From NCBI GenBank assembly GCA_012797725.1, contig JAAZON010000547.1:1-15839 (forward strand): a stretch of DNA of 15,839 bases, read 5' to 3'. Below, in pieces: positions 1 through 8,334 of the stretch (the stretch's first letter is position 1; every line of letters begins with the position of its first letter). This DNA is from SAR324 cluster bacterium. Its GTDB lineage: Bacteria; Bdellovibrionota; UBA2361; JAAZON01. The notes beneath the pieces are model-generated. The model was not told the DNA's origin, searched no databases, and was given only the letters and a program-made list of their open reading frames with translations. A program made the position numbers and the translations under genes.

Positions 1-5
1 AAAGA

Positions 6-732
6 ATGGATCCCACTACGGCACGACAGATTGACACAACGCCACCGATCGTCGCCGACTTGCATTTGAATGTTAAGCGTTTGAAAGAGCTGCAAGGGCA
101 AGATGCTTTCGAGGCCATAATTTAATGATTTTTATGAGGCGTTTTCAAAAGCCTTTCCGGAAGAAGAATGTATTGATGCTGAAGACCTCAAAACATCCCT
201 TCGGGAAATGGAGCATTTCGATCTTTGGACGATTTACGAAGGAGACTCGAATCATGTGATCGCTGGAGCAATTACAAATATGGTGAAATCTGGCGGACAG
301 AAATTTGGCTGGATTCCCTATCTTTTTACTGAAGGGGATTCGAGGCGTCAGGGCATAGGAAAAAAGATGGATGAATTGATTTGCTCCGAAGCTGCCTCAC
401 AAGGAGCAATAGGGATGTTTTTGGAAATAGTGGATCCTAAGAGAATTTCCGTCGAAGAAAGAGAACGTGAAATTCGTTTCTATAATCAAGGCTTGGATGA
501 GACTCTTTTTAGCCCAGAAGGTAGATTGGCCTTCTGGAAAGCCTGCGATTACCAAGAAGTTGGGATGCACTTCATATCTGTCGGCTACGAGACTCCGTAT
601 ATGTTGATGTTCAAATATCTTTCACCAGAACAGATAGGATCTAAGACAATTAGCGCCAAGACTGTAAATGAGGCTATCTTATGTAATCTCGGATGGAGAA
701 TCCAGAGGGAGATCCTCAATTCCAGCAGATGA
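6..732 (+). pseudogene. GNAT-family N-acetyltransferase, split by a frameshift
   Basis: Members of this family move an acetyl group from acetyl-CoA to an amine; the substrate here cannot be told. The reading frame from ATG 6 (frame open from base 3) encodes about 38 residues ending QDAFEAI and then stops at TAA 123-125. Skipping one base near 120 continues in another frame as FNDFYEAFSKAFPEEE and runs unbroken to TGA 730-732. Joined, the product is about 241 residues, with a GNAT-like first strand (LHLNVKRL), first helix, and the acetyl-CoA-binding motif A as R-R-Q-G-I-G (codons at 343-360), followed by a motif B-like segment (LAFWKACDYQEVG). The intact part alone has an ATG at 208, but starting there would remove strand 1 and helix 1 of the fold, so I do not regard it as the native start. 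Whether the frameshift is real or a sequence error is open. The native start could also lie upstream of the window. Confidence 0.72.
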
Positions 733-776
733 TGTCACAGAACCTTGGAGTAGATGAATATAATCTAAGCTGAAAA

Positions 777-1412
777 ATGTGTGATCCCAAGATTGTTACG
801 AAAGATGGATTTGCTTCTCAGGGCCTTGAGTCACGCAGGCTTACGCCACAAGGTTTACTTCATTTTGAAGACATTGGTAGAGAGAACCTTGATGTAGCAA
901 TGGAAGTTCTCTTTGCTTGTTTTGAAGATGAAGTGTCTAAGGAAGCTATCAGGACTGTTTTTCATGCCTATCTGAAAGGTGAGATTTCACACTCTTCGTT
1001 AGTGTACGAGGGGGGCACCATTGAGATTAAGGAGCAGTATCTATATCGGGATCGAGAAGCTAAGCCAGTTGCAGTTGGAGGTCTCTATAAGGAGTCTGAA
1101 CGTGCACTTGATGATATATGTTTAAACTGGAGTGGAGTTGTCGCACAGGCAAGAAGGAAGCATTACGGATTAGAAGTGCTGCAACATCTGGAGCAAGTCG
1201 CAATCTCTCAAGGCTTTAACAGCTTGAGTGTTTGGAAAGAGGAAGAGAGTGGAAACTTTGAAGATTTAAGCCCTCAACAACGCATGTACTTGAAATTCGG
1301 AATGCAAGACTATGGAGAGCGTTTCCCTTATGTTTGGGAAGGAGTTGCAACTACAGAAATGTGGCTAAGCAAAAAACCATTAAAACGAGAAGCTTGGTGT
1401 GTTTTTCCGTAA
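777..1412 (+). CDS. GNAT-like N-acetyltransferase (divergent)
   Basis: A 211-residue protein with GNAT-like features. After about 30 unassigned N-terminal residues comes a strand-helix pair (LLHFEDIGRENLDVAMEVLF), then central strands. A motif A-like segment follows, WSGVVAQARRKHYGLEVLQH, in which the usual R/Q-x-x-G-x-G/A is degenerate (R-K-H-Y-G-L). Near the end is a motif B-like YLKFGMQDYGE. The substrate is unknown, and the weak motif A makes acetyl-CoA binding probable rather than certain. It is the second of two consecutive acetyltransferase genes and does not look like a recent copy of the first. The start is uncertain: ATG 777 has no good ribosome binding site. In the same frame, ATG 732 overlaps the upstream stop as TGATG, but it reads only 13 codons before TGA 771-773. 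Either ATG 777 is used, or a longer N-terminus has been cut by that TGA. Confidence 0.65.
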   Translation: MCDPKIVTKDGFASQGLESRRLTPQGLLHFEDIGRENLDVAMEVLFACFEDEVSKEAIRTVFHAYLKGEISHSSLVYEGGTIEIKEQYLYRDREAKPVAVGGLYKESERALDDICLNWSGVVAQARRKHYGLEVLQHLEQVAISQGFNSLSVWKEEESGNFEDLSPQQRMYLKFGMQDYGERFPYVWEGVATTEMWLSKKPLKREAWCVFP

Positions 1413-1824
1413 CTACTCAAAAAGTCCGGGGGAAGCAAGGTGCGATTAAAATTTAGCAACCAAGATAAATCTATAGGCCGTGGCGGGAACTTTTGAGAAA
1501 TGTACAATTATTTCGGTTGATTAGTTCGACTCAACCCTCCTTGCTATGACTGCTCAAAAGCACTAAGGCTCAAAGGAAATTTTCAAAATCATTGCCTTTA
1601 GAAAAAGCCTAAATGCGTCAGAATATTAAGTTTATTTGAGAATATTACGATCTCTATAGAGGTTGAGGACGTGCAGATAGGCAATGCAAGAAATTGCTAA
1701 AGCTCATTCATGGAGTGTCCTTGTCATGGCGAACAGGTACTTGCGCTTCTCAGGTCAAAGGCATGACGATATTTTTGGTTGTTTATAGATTAATTGCTTT
1801 AATTGCAAGTGATATTAGGCAATC
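1413..1824. other. Intergenic gap, no gene seen
   Basis: No convincing coding frame was found on either strand. It holds a 6-bp inverted repeat, GGTTGA (1515-1520) with TCAACC (1531-1536), around a 10-base loop, and a 9-base-period direct repeat of TTAATTGC (1790-1797 and 1799-1806). A poor sigma70-like pair (TTGGTT 1775-1780, TTTAAT 1798-1803, 17-base spacer) would fit transcription of the next gene, but the -35 match is weak. No terminator for the acetyltransferase genes is evident. Confidence 0.5.
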
Positions 1825-1833
1825 TTGTTTCTT

Positions 1834-1837
1834 AGGA
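1834..1837 (+). promoter_or_regulatory. Shine-Dalgarno AGGA deciding a TTG start at 1846
   Basis: AGGA lies 8 bases ahead of TTG 1846-1848. The alternative TTG at 1825 has only AGG (1817-1819) 5 bases ahead, and the frame is closed by TAG 1816-1818. Starting at 1846 gives a compact signal peptide beginning M-K-K-R, which is the more natural N-terminus. Confidence 0.5.
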
Positions 1838-1845
1838 AATTCCAT

Positions 1846-4800
1846 TTGAAAAAAAGATACGACTGCATTCTTTTCATTTCTGTTATCTACTTCATCTGCG
1901 TTCTGCATTCCTTTGAAGTGCTGGCACAGGCTGGTCCAAACTTGCCACTTGACAGTGATAAAACAGTAAGGTCCTGCGATGATTACGCCACCAATGTACT
2001 TGGTGATCCATGGGATATGAGCAATAGTGCTGATATCAATTATTTCAATCCTTCAGATCTCACAGCAATTGAAAACCCTAAGTGGTCAGGCGGAACTTTT
2101 TCTTTCACCACACCAAGCCCCAACGCATCTACCTTTTATCTCATATCTCCGGCCTTAAGTAACCAAACAGTTGGTGGACGCTTCGGACAAGATTATCCAA
2201 TTGACACTTCAAAATATACGCAGCTCTCCATAAGGATGCATACAGACATTGCTGATAATAATGGGGGAATTAAAATTATTCTCGATAGAGGGGTTGGCTA
2301 TGTTGTCGCTAGAACAGTGAGCCAACTTATTCCAACTCTGCCTGGATGGCACACTTATACTGTTGATATGAACACTCTCGCCATCTCCGCATCTGAGAGT
2401 ACTGATACCAGGGCTTGGTCAGCGGGTTCTGTTACTGGACTTGCGTTACAGCCCGTGCAAACAAAAGGAGTGCAAGTCACTATAGATTGGATTCGACTTG
2501 AAGATCCTCTAAGTTGTGAGACACTTTCATTGGCTTATGGGTCGCTTTCCACTAATGTAGGTGATAAATACAATTCGTATCTTGATTCCGATCTAGACCC
2601 ATTAAATGGCTACATCTCTAAGGTTGTCGAGGGAGCTGATGCCACAAGTTCAGCAAGTTATACAATATCCACTGATGCGATAGCGCCTGGTTCTTATTAC
2701 CTTAACACTTTTGTGTCATCTGATTGGGCGACTCTTTACAGAGACGATCCATGGGATATGAGCAGCAGTGATGACATCACTACAACTGGAATTTCTGAAC
2801 TAAAAGCAGAAAATGGTCTTATTACTGGAATCACGAGTGAGCCATATGGGGCATCTATCTACCTCAATTTCAATAACCTCTCGATTCCTGCTTCGCAATA
2901 TTCAAAGTTATCATTCAGCCTTAGCAAATCAGATTCAGAATCTTTCTCTATATTCTGGTCAAATGAATATGGGACTTTTGGAACAGTAATTACTCCTGCA
3001 GTCGATGATTCGGATGGTGATAGTGTGTACACAATTAATCTTGGTTCCAAGCTAGACTGGAATGGTACAATAAGTCGGTTAATTTTGAGGCCAAGCAACA
3101 ACTCTGGGGTTACATTTTCCCTTGATTTCGTAACCTTGCAAACATCTGATTTCCAGACCTCTGCAACGCCTCCTGCTGTACTTACATCGTCTGGGCAGCT
3201 GACCATAAATTCTCCACCCTCCATTACAATTACGCATCCCGATCAACAAGGGGGTGAAGCCATTAGACCATGGGATATGATCCCTGATGATTTCGTGCTT
3301 TTAAGAAACTTACGCACAGATATGGATCCGTCATACTCACAGGAACCTTATACATGTTACCTTCCAGATGTTCGCTTGGTAAGTGGTGAGAGGGGAAATT
3401 TCTTTAAAGGAACTAATATTCTTGGGAATGAAGATCCTAGTAACTTCTTGTCCTTTCCATATGGCAGTGCTAGTCCCTTAGTCTTTGATTCTCAGGCTTA
3501 TTCCAATTTATGTTTCAAACTGAAAGTTGATCACGACTTCGATCTCTGCCTGGGCTCCGTGGCCCGTGTTATTTGGAAAGACTCAACCGGCACTGATTTC
3601 ACCTCTGAGGATCTGGTGTTGGTTACCGACCACTGGAAAAATGACGGTTGGGGGACTTATTGTATTAACATGCTTAATATTTCCCACGATAGTGGTGCTT
3701 TAGGCTGGCTTGGTAGTATCACTTCTTTCCGTATTGATCCTCATGAGTTCTCCAAGTCGATATGTGGAACAGATGGAGCTCCCACCGGTGATTCGGTGTC
3801 TGTGCCTTACTATTTTGATTGGATTAAACTTAGAGCCGACTTAAGTCCCAGAGATAATAATGTACTCATTTCCTACGATGCCGACGATAGTGACTCAGAT
3901 CCCATTTCTGTGGCATTTTACGCCTCCACCAACAACTCTTTCTCAGGACCAGGTGGCGACACCTACGCACTTGGTGCTGGAAGCGATGGTCTCTTGAAAT
4001 GGGATACATCAACAGTGCCAATAGGCAAATATTACATTCATGCTGTGGCATCCGATCCATATCAACAAGTCACCAGGACCAGTAAAGGAAGGGTTAATAT
4101 CAGCGGAGAACGAAAGGCATCTTACAAACCAAACCTTCATGTTGAAGCTCCTTATACTGGCACTGTGGTTTGTGATACTATGCAAATTAAGGGCTATGCA
4201 GTTCAGCCCGATCGGTATGAACGGGTTCCCATTGTTCAAGTTCTAATAGATGGCACTCCAGTCGATAAAGATATCCCTGGCTTGTACAGCGCATCGGCAT
4301 TAAGTAGTTATCCTGCTATAGAATCCAGTAATTCTGGATTTAACTTCAATGTCTCTACTAGCTCTCTTTCTGCTGGAACACACTATGTTACCGTCAGAGC
4401 TTTTTCATCAGATGGAAATTACAGCGATTCAGACCTAATCCAGATAGATAAAGCAGCAAGCGGATGTACAAGTGCAATAGTAGATCCCGATCCTAGCGGA
4501 AGTCCTGTTGCACCCGATCCAAATACTCTGGTCTCAACACCTACACCAACTTCTACTCCAACAACGGCAGCGCCTATCATTAAATCTGTGAATATCAAAC
4601 CAAGCGGGAAGTTTACAATGACTATTGAAAATACAGTTGGATCAACCTGTAAAGTAGGGGTTAAAGTCGGAACATCAACAAAGAAACTCTCCCTAATCAA
4701 AGAATATAGCCCAAAATCTACGACATTGAACCTGAAAGCGAGTAAGATTTTAATCAACTCCAAAAAATTGAACAAACTATATTTTCAAGCCTATAGAGAT

Positions 4801-4923
4801 TGTAGCGGCGAAAGTCGAAAAAGTTCCGCCAAAAAAACTAAAACTCTATCCTCTCTTAATGGTAACATATCGACTATCAAGAAACTAATAAGCGCTTTAA
4901 AAAGTAAATTAAAATCCTCTTAA
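1846..4923 (+). CDS. Large secreted modular protein with three PWDM beta-sandwich-like modules
   Basis: About 1025 residues from TTG 1846 (1032 if TTG 1825 is used; numbers below use 1825). The N-terminus is a classic signal peptide: KKR, a hydrophobic stretch CILFISVIYFICVL, and probable cleavage after VLAQA near residue 36; there is no lipobox cysteine. Three modules each start with P-W-D-M (W63, W310, W483) and end with a D-W-I-x-L or D-F-V-x-L strand (near 221, 434, 665). They are rich in Thr, Ser, Asn and aromatics and look like carbohydrate-binding-type jelly rolls. Ig-like modules lie at about 231-305, 673-758 and 763-880; the last contains the typical V-x-V-x-I-D-G-T-P-V pattern. A Pro/Thr linker (887-917) leads to a Lys/Ser-rich C-terminal domain (918-1032) with two cysteines. 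No catalytic motif is seen. I infer a cell-surface or extracellular binding protein; I do not recognise a named family. A hairpin follows the stop, and a GT-C-like membrane protein gene lies downstream. Confidence 0.78.
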   Translation: MKKRYDCILFISVIYFICVLHSFEVLAQAGPNLPLDSDKTVRSCDDYATNVLGDPWDMSNSADINYFNPSDLTAIENPKWSGGTFSFTTPSPNASTFYLISPALSNQTVGGRFGQDYPIDTSKYTQLSIRMHTDIADNNGGIKIILDRGVGYVVARTVSQLIPTLPGWHTYTVDMNTLAISASESTDTRAWSAGSVTGLALQPVQTKGVQVTIDWIRLEDPLSCETLSLAYGSLSTNVGDKYNSYLDSDLDPLNGYISKVVEGADATSSASYTISTDAIAPGSYYLNTFVSSDWATLYRDDPWDMSSSDDITTTGISELKAENGLITGITSEPYGASIYLNFNNLSIPASQYSKLSFSLSKSDSESFSIFWSNEYGTFGTVITPAVDDSDGDSVYTINLGSKLDWNGTISRLILRPSNNSGVTFSLDFVTLQTSDFQTSATPPAVLTSSGQLTINSPPSITITHPDQQGGEAIRPWDMIPDDFVLLRNLRTDMDPSYSQEPYTCYLPDVRLVSGERGNFFKGTNILGNEDPSNFLSFPYGSASPLVFDSQAYSNLCFKLKVDHDFDLCLGSVARVIWKDSTGTDFTSEDLVLVTDHWKNDGWGTYCINMLNISHDSGALGWLGSITSFRIDPHEFSKSICGTDGAPTGDSVSVPYYFDWIKLRADLSPRDNNVLISYDADDSDSDPISVAFYASTNNSFSGPGGDTYALGAGSDGLLKWDTSTVPIGKYYIHAVASDPYQQVTRTSKGRVNISGERKASYKPNLHVEAPYTGTVVCDTMQIKGYAVQPDRYERVPIVQVLIDGTPVDKDIPGLYSASALSSYPAIESSNSGFNFNVSTSSLSAGTHYVTVRAFSSDGNYSDSDLIQIDKAASGCTSAIVDPDPSGSPVAPDPNTLVSTPTPTSTPTTAAPIIKSVNIKPSGKFTMTIENTVGSTCKVGVKVGTSTKKLSLIKEYSPKSTTLNLKASKILINSKKLNKLYFQAYRDCSGESRKSSAKKTKTLSSLNGNISTIKKLISALKSKLKSS
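2005..2037 (+). repeat. PWDM module start, copy 1
   Basis: DNA encoding the start of the first PWDM module. It matches copy 2 (2746-2778) at 29 of 33 bases by eye, including an identical 19-base run GATCCATGGGATATGAGCA. Confidence 0.75.
2746..2778 (+). repeat. PWDM module start, copy 2
   Basis: Second copy of the module-start repeat within the secreted protein gene. The rest of the module is far more diverged from copy 1 than this segment. Confidence 0.75.
3268..3280 (+). repeat. PWDM module start, copy 3 (core only)
   Basis: The 13-base core CCATGGGATATGA is shared with the other two copies, encoding P-W-D-M in the same frame. Flanking bases differ. Confidence 0.65.
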
Positions 4924-4927
4924 AAGC

Positions 4928-4948
4928 CTCCTTCTTTTTTTGAAGGAG
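4928..4948 (+). terminator. Hairpin after the secreted protein gene, possible terminator
   Basis: CTCCTTC (4928-4934) pairs perfectly with GAAGGAG (4942-4948) around a loop of seven T, starting 4 bases after the stop. The following bases (TTGTGTGC) are not a proper T-tract, so termination on the + strand may be weak. It could allow partial read-through into the membrane protein gene at 5048. Confidence 0.4.
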
Positions 4949-5047
4949 TTGTGTGCTTAGTCCCGAGGACTTGGAAAAGATTCTGATATGTGCTTTGATT
5001 TGATAAATTAACAAGTTCTCCCATTTAACTTCTCAAACACTCTTAAT

Positions 5048-7168
5048 ATGCTAAAGTCTTATTTCTTTCGTCTGCTAGACTTTATTAACCCGTTATGCGT
5101 CCTAACTATTATTGTAATAAGCGTCACGACCATATTAAACCATTATGAAATTCCTTTGCGAACAGAGCCTCTTTTTTGCATTGTTCAGCTTCTTATACCG
5201 CTTCTGTATTTGTCCCTGCTTGGCTTTCTTATATTGGACAGATTGCCAAATAAAAGTTTTCAAGCATTCCTAAATCCAATACATTTGGCAACTGGCCAAG
5301 TCATTTTGGCGTCATGGTTATACATTCGCTCATTCCTGAATCATTTTATTTTCCATATTCCATTCTCCTTGTTGGATCCTGCTATTCCCCTTGTTCTTTT
5401 TATCGTTATTGCAACTCGAAATAAGGAATGGTCCACATTGAAGTCTGCACTGAGAGATACTCGCTCTCAAAGCTTCTTTTCCCTATCATTGCTTTTGATA
5501 GCATTCGTTTGTCTGCGTGAACTACCAAGGGAAATCATGCTATCAAGTGACCCTGACCTGCATAGTTTTTTCACCATACAGATTTACAAATTCAGAACAA
5601 TACCCTTCCAACAAGAAGCTTGGGGTCCGCTTCCCTTTGGATATCCTGCGGGGTTCCCGATTCTGGTTTATATGTGGAGCTCATTGAGCGGACTTTCTGT
5701 CCTCAATTCAGTGCAAGTCATGCCCTTTCTCCAAACAAGTTTTGCCCTCCTTGGCGCCGTCTCTTTTATAAGCGCACTCCAAAAGAATTCAACTGCCCTT
5801 CAATTTATCGTATCGGCAACAGTGGTCCTTGGCTTCTGGCTCGTTGCGCTACCTTTTGGATTTAACATTGTGTTTTTTCATTTAGAAGGAAGTGGCCGTA
5901 GTAGTTCATTGCTTTTGTTATTCAACATCACAGCAATTCTAATTCTCATCATAAGAACATGGAAAATTCGCCCTAATTATGCCCTTGGGGCCATTGCTCT
6001 GCTTGCAGCAAACATGGCTATTTTGACTTTAATCAATCCCGTAAACATCCTTCTTCCAGGGCTGTTTGTAACTTTGGTAATTAGTGCGCTTGTCTACCAA
6101 TCATTTAAACAAAAGCAGAAACCACTTACGCTATTACTGTCCATCTCCCCACTACTCTTATCGCTTGCATTGACTCTATCGGATCCCTATTTCTTCGGAT
6201 TGATTGATGGAAGGGCGATCGTACAAGACAATCCTATGGATGAAGTATCTTCTCACATAGAAATAAAGCAGAAAGCTATCCAATACTTTTCAACTCTAAT
6301 GAATGACTCATATGGCAGTTTCACTGAACTTTTCTCATTCACTTCAATACCACAATTGCGTTCCTTTTCAATATATATCACCTTATTCGTATTGATTATA
6401 TTCACGGGAATTCTATCAGCACGAAGCAAAGACAAGTTTGTTCCAACCTTGATAATTGCTTTATTTCCTGCAGTCACTGCTGCTTTTTATCTCGCGCTTG
6501 CCCCCTTTCTTTCGGTACTTCCTCCAGGGAAAGGGTTGTATCTTTTAGGACCTTACTTTTTTAATCTTTGCCATCAAGCGCTTTTTTTATGGACAAGTGT
6601 CGCACTTTCGTTTCTTATGATACACTTTTGCTCAATTAACACTCTTTTTATTCTTCCGTTCATAATCACTCTTGCCTATCTACCCACCGATAGCAGTCGA
6701 GTCAATCTTCAGCCTAGATACAATTACTGTGGTTCGATGGGGTGTGTTTCAGATGATGATAAAACTATCCTGCAACAGATTGAAACATTTAGCCAATTGA
6801 AGGTTACGGAAGCATTAAGCAGCCAGCATAAGGCAGTACCAAAAATTCTCATACTCAACATAATCTCAAGAACGAACGGTGAAGAATGGTTATTCCCATT
6901 TGGGGCCGCAAGAATCTTACCCCTCTACAACACAATGCCTCTAGCCTTTTATTATAACCAAGGGAATCAATCATATAGTTTCCAAAGCTATCAAAAGCAT
7001 GTTTGCCCAAGGTTTGATAAGCAGTGGCTTAGGAATCGAAACATTAGATTCGCATTTCTACCCTCAGACGTTGGTCCTGTCTGTCTGGGTGCTCTGGCTG
7101 ATATAGCCCAAAAAAAGGAGAATGTTATTTTTGAGAGCGGAAAGGCTAAATTCATAAAACTTTTCTAG
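5048..7168 (+). CDS. Polytopic membrane protein, GT-C-like glycosyltransferase candidate
   Basis: A 706-residue integral membrane protein with roughly 14-16 hydrophobic segments between residues 14 and 545, then a soluble C-terminal part (about 550-706) with five cysteines. GT-C glycosyltransferases move sugars from polyprenyl-phosphate donors on the outer face of the inner membrane and use acidic residues in the first outer loop. Here a long loop between hydrophobic segments holds S-S-D-P-D-L-H (D168, D170), followed by F-G-Y-P-A-G-F-P-I-L, resembling the G-Y-P pattern of large uncharacterised GT-C-like proteins. The enzyme assignment is inferred from topology and this loop; a flippase or polymerase of surface polysaccharide is the main alternative. 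ATG 5048 has no visible ribosome binding site. The gene ends in TAG and is followed after 46 bases by the repeat-protein gene, so the two are probably co-transcribed. Confidence 0.7.
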   Translation: MLKSYFFRLLDFINPLCVLTIIVISVTTILNHYEIPLRTEPLFCIVQLLIPLLYLSLLGFLILDRLPNKSFQAFLNPIHLATGQVILASWLYIRSFLNHFIFHIPFSLLDPAIPLVLFIVIATRNKEWSTLKSALRDTRSQSFFSLSLLLIAFVCLRELPREIMLSSDPDLHSFFTIQIYKFRTIPFQQEAWGPLPFGYPAGFPILVYMWSSLSGLSVLNSVQVMPFLQTSFALLGAVSFISALQKNSTALQFIVSATVVLGFWLVALPFGFNIVFFHLEGSGRSSSLLLLFNITAILILIIRTWKIRPNYALGAIALLAANMAILTLINPVNILLPGLFVTLVISALVYQSFKQKQKPLTLLLSISPLLLSLALTLSDPYFFGLIDGRAIVQDNPMDEVSSHIEIKQKAIQYFSTLMNDSYGSFTELFSFTSIPQLRSFSIYITLFVLIIFTGILSARSKDKFVPTLIIALFPAVTAAFYLALAPFLSVLPPGKGLYLLGPYFFNLCHQALFLWTSVALSFLMIHFCSINTLFILPFIITLAYLPTDSSRVNLQPRYNYCGSMGCVSDDDKTILQQIETFSQLKVTEALSSQHKAVPKILILNIISRTNGEEWLFPFGAARILPLYNTMPLAFYYNQGNQSYSFQSYQKHVCPRFDKQWLRNRNIRFAFLPSDVGPVCLGALADIAQKKENVIFESGKAKFIKLF

Positions 7169-7214
7169 ACTCAATCATTGACAGGCCGAAATTCTCCGCG
7201 ATACCCTGAAAGTA

Positions 7215-8306
7215 ATGGGCAATACGTTTATAAACGACATATATCTCACCAATTCCATAGTTAATTTCTTATACGCCGGATATCAAGGGGCCTTCGCCGC
7301 ACAAAATCTCCTATCACAACTTGGATACAAAAACATCGATCCAGGTGAAATTTCACTAATAGAAACCAAACTGACTGAGATTGAAAGATGGAAAGAGGAC
7401 TTATTGAAGGGTCTTCCCATATTTTCATCAACCTGGAAAGCCCCTCAAACTGTCGCATCAAAGAAAGCTTTCCAAACTCTTTCAGAACTTCGAAGTGACT
7501 TGCTAAAAACTGTTGGGCATATAAAAAAGTCATTGCTCGCGGAGGATCTTGCAGAATCAAAAGAAGAAGTTAAATATTTGATTGCCGCATTTTCAAGGCA
7601 GGCATATTCAAGAGAAAATTACGTACGAGGATTCATCGAATTCGGAGAATCTTTCAAGCATCAAGATGTGGTTGACAACTATACAAAGTTTCTTCCTCAA
7701 GCAGAACAAGGCTTACAGGCCGCTCATATGTTCCTCCAAATCTTTCAGTCAGAAGAAAAGCCACAAGCTGTTTTTTTTAAGGGTCTATACGAAGAATGTA
7801 TTTTTCTTCCTGGGGTCTTTCAGGCACAAGTTCATGATATAAATATTTTACTTAACTCTTATACCGAGGTAATTACCTATGAAAAACTCGGTATAATTCC
7901 TGAACATATAGACTCTTGGGAAAGTATTAAAGTTAATGCGACAGCCGCTGGTTATTGGCAGGCTTGGGATTTCACGCCAGAACTTGCTGCGAACTGGCTC
8001 GAGGCCCAATTCAACGATCCTAGAAGCGCCTGGTTTTGGCTAAACATGGGCTTCGACCCCGGGGATGCGCGAGAGTGGGCACTTGCTGGCTTTTTCCCTC
8101 CAGCAGCGAGAGAATGGAGAGAGAGAGGTTATAGCCTGGAAGCAACTTTGAAGTTTTTAGAAGATCAGTCTGTTAGGCAACAGGTTCAACAAAGAGCCGA
8201 AGCTGAGGATAAAGACGAATGGGCCCAACTTAAGCGCTCAAAGGAAAGTGAATCTGAAACCAATCAAAATCTCCTTAATGAAAAAGGCGAGCCTGAGGAT
8301 TCATAA
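7215..8306 (+). CDS. Uncharacterised helical protein with C-terminal 13-residue W/GF/P/A repeats
   Basis: A 363-residue protein with no signal peptide and no clear membrane segment, so probably cytoplasmic or membrane-associated. Residues 1-245 are mostly helical with several amphipathic stretches (for example 100-130 and 160-190) and no motif I recognise. Residues 247-311 are five ungapped 13-residue repeats with the consensus x-x-W-x-x-x-G-F-x-P-x-x-A, and a sixth degenerate half-copy follows. The tail (about 320-363) is charged and low-complexity, rich in Glu, Lys, Ser and Asn. Such short helical repeats suggest a protein-binding surface, but no function can be assigned. It lies 46 bases after one GT-C-like gene and 28 bases before another, which suggests a role alongside them. 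ATG 7215 is preceded only by a weak GAAAG. Confidence 0.72.
   Translation: MGNTFINDIYLTNSIVNFLYAGYQGAFAAQNLLSQLGYKNIDPGEISLIETKLTEIERWKEDLLKGLPIFSSTWKAPQTVASKKAFQTLSELRSDLLKTVGHIKKSLLAEDLAESKEEVKYLIAAFSRQAYSRENYVRGFIEFGESFKHQDVVDNYTKFLPQAEQGLQAAHMFLQIFQSEEKPQAVFFKGLYEECIFLPGVFQAQVHDINILLNSYTEVITYEKLGIIPEHIDSWESIKVNATAAGYWQAWDFTPELAANWLEAQFNDPRSAWFWLNMGFDPGDAREWALAGFFPPAAREWRERGYSLEATLKFLEDQSVRQQVQQRAEAEDKDEWAQLKRSKESESETNQNLLNEKGEPEDS
7953..8147 (+). repeat. Five tandem 13-codon repeats
   Basis: Units read YWQAWDFTPELAA, NWLEAQFNDPRSA, WFWLNMGFDPGDA, REWALAGFFPPAA and REWRERGYSLEAT. Trp/aromatic at position 3 or nearby, F/Y at position 8 (7 in unit 1), Pro at 10 in most units and Ala at 13 recur without gaps. 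The DNA itself is diverged, so these are old repeats. Confidence 0.8.
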
Positions 8307-8334
8307 GTAATAATCCCTATAGAAAAAATTCGAA

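Noticed and set aside
1515..1536. A tRNA T-arm-like TTCGACTC inside a small inverted repeat
   Set aside because: The five bases ahead of the loop do not pair with AACCC behind it, and no acceptor, anticodon or D arm can be drawn.
2859..3224. A 121-codon - strand ORF inside the secreted protein gene
   Set aside because: The + strand frame is continuous, with signal peptide and repeated modules; the antisense peptide shows no family features.
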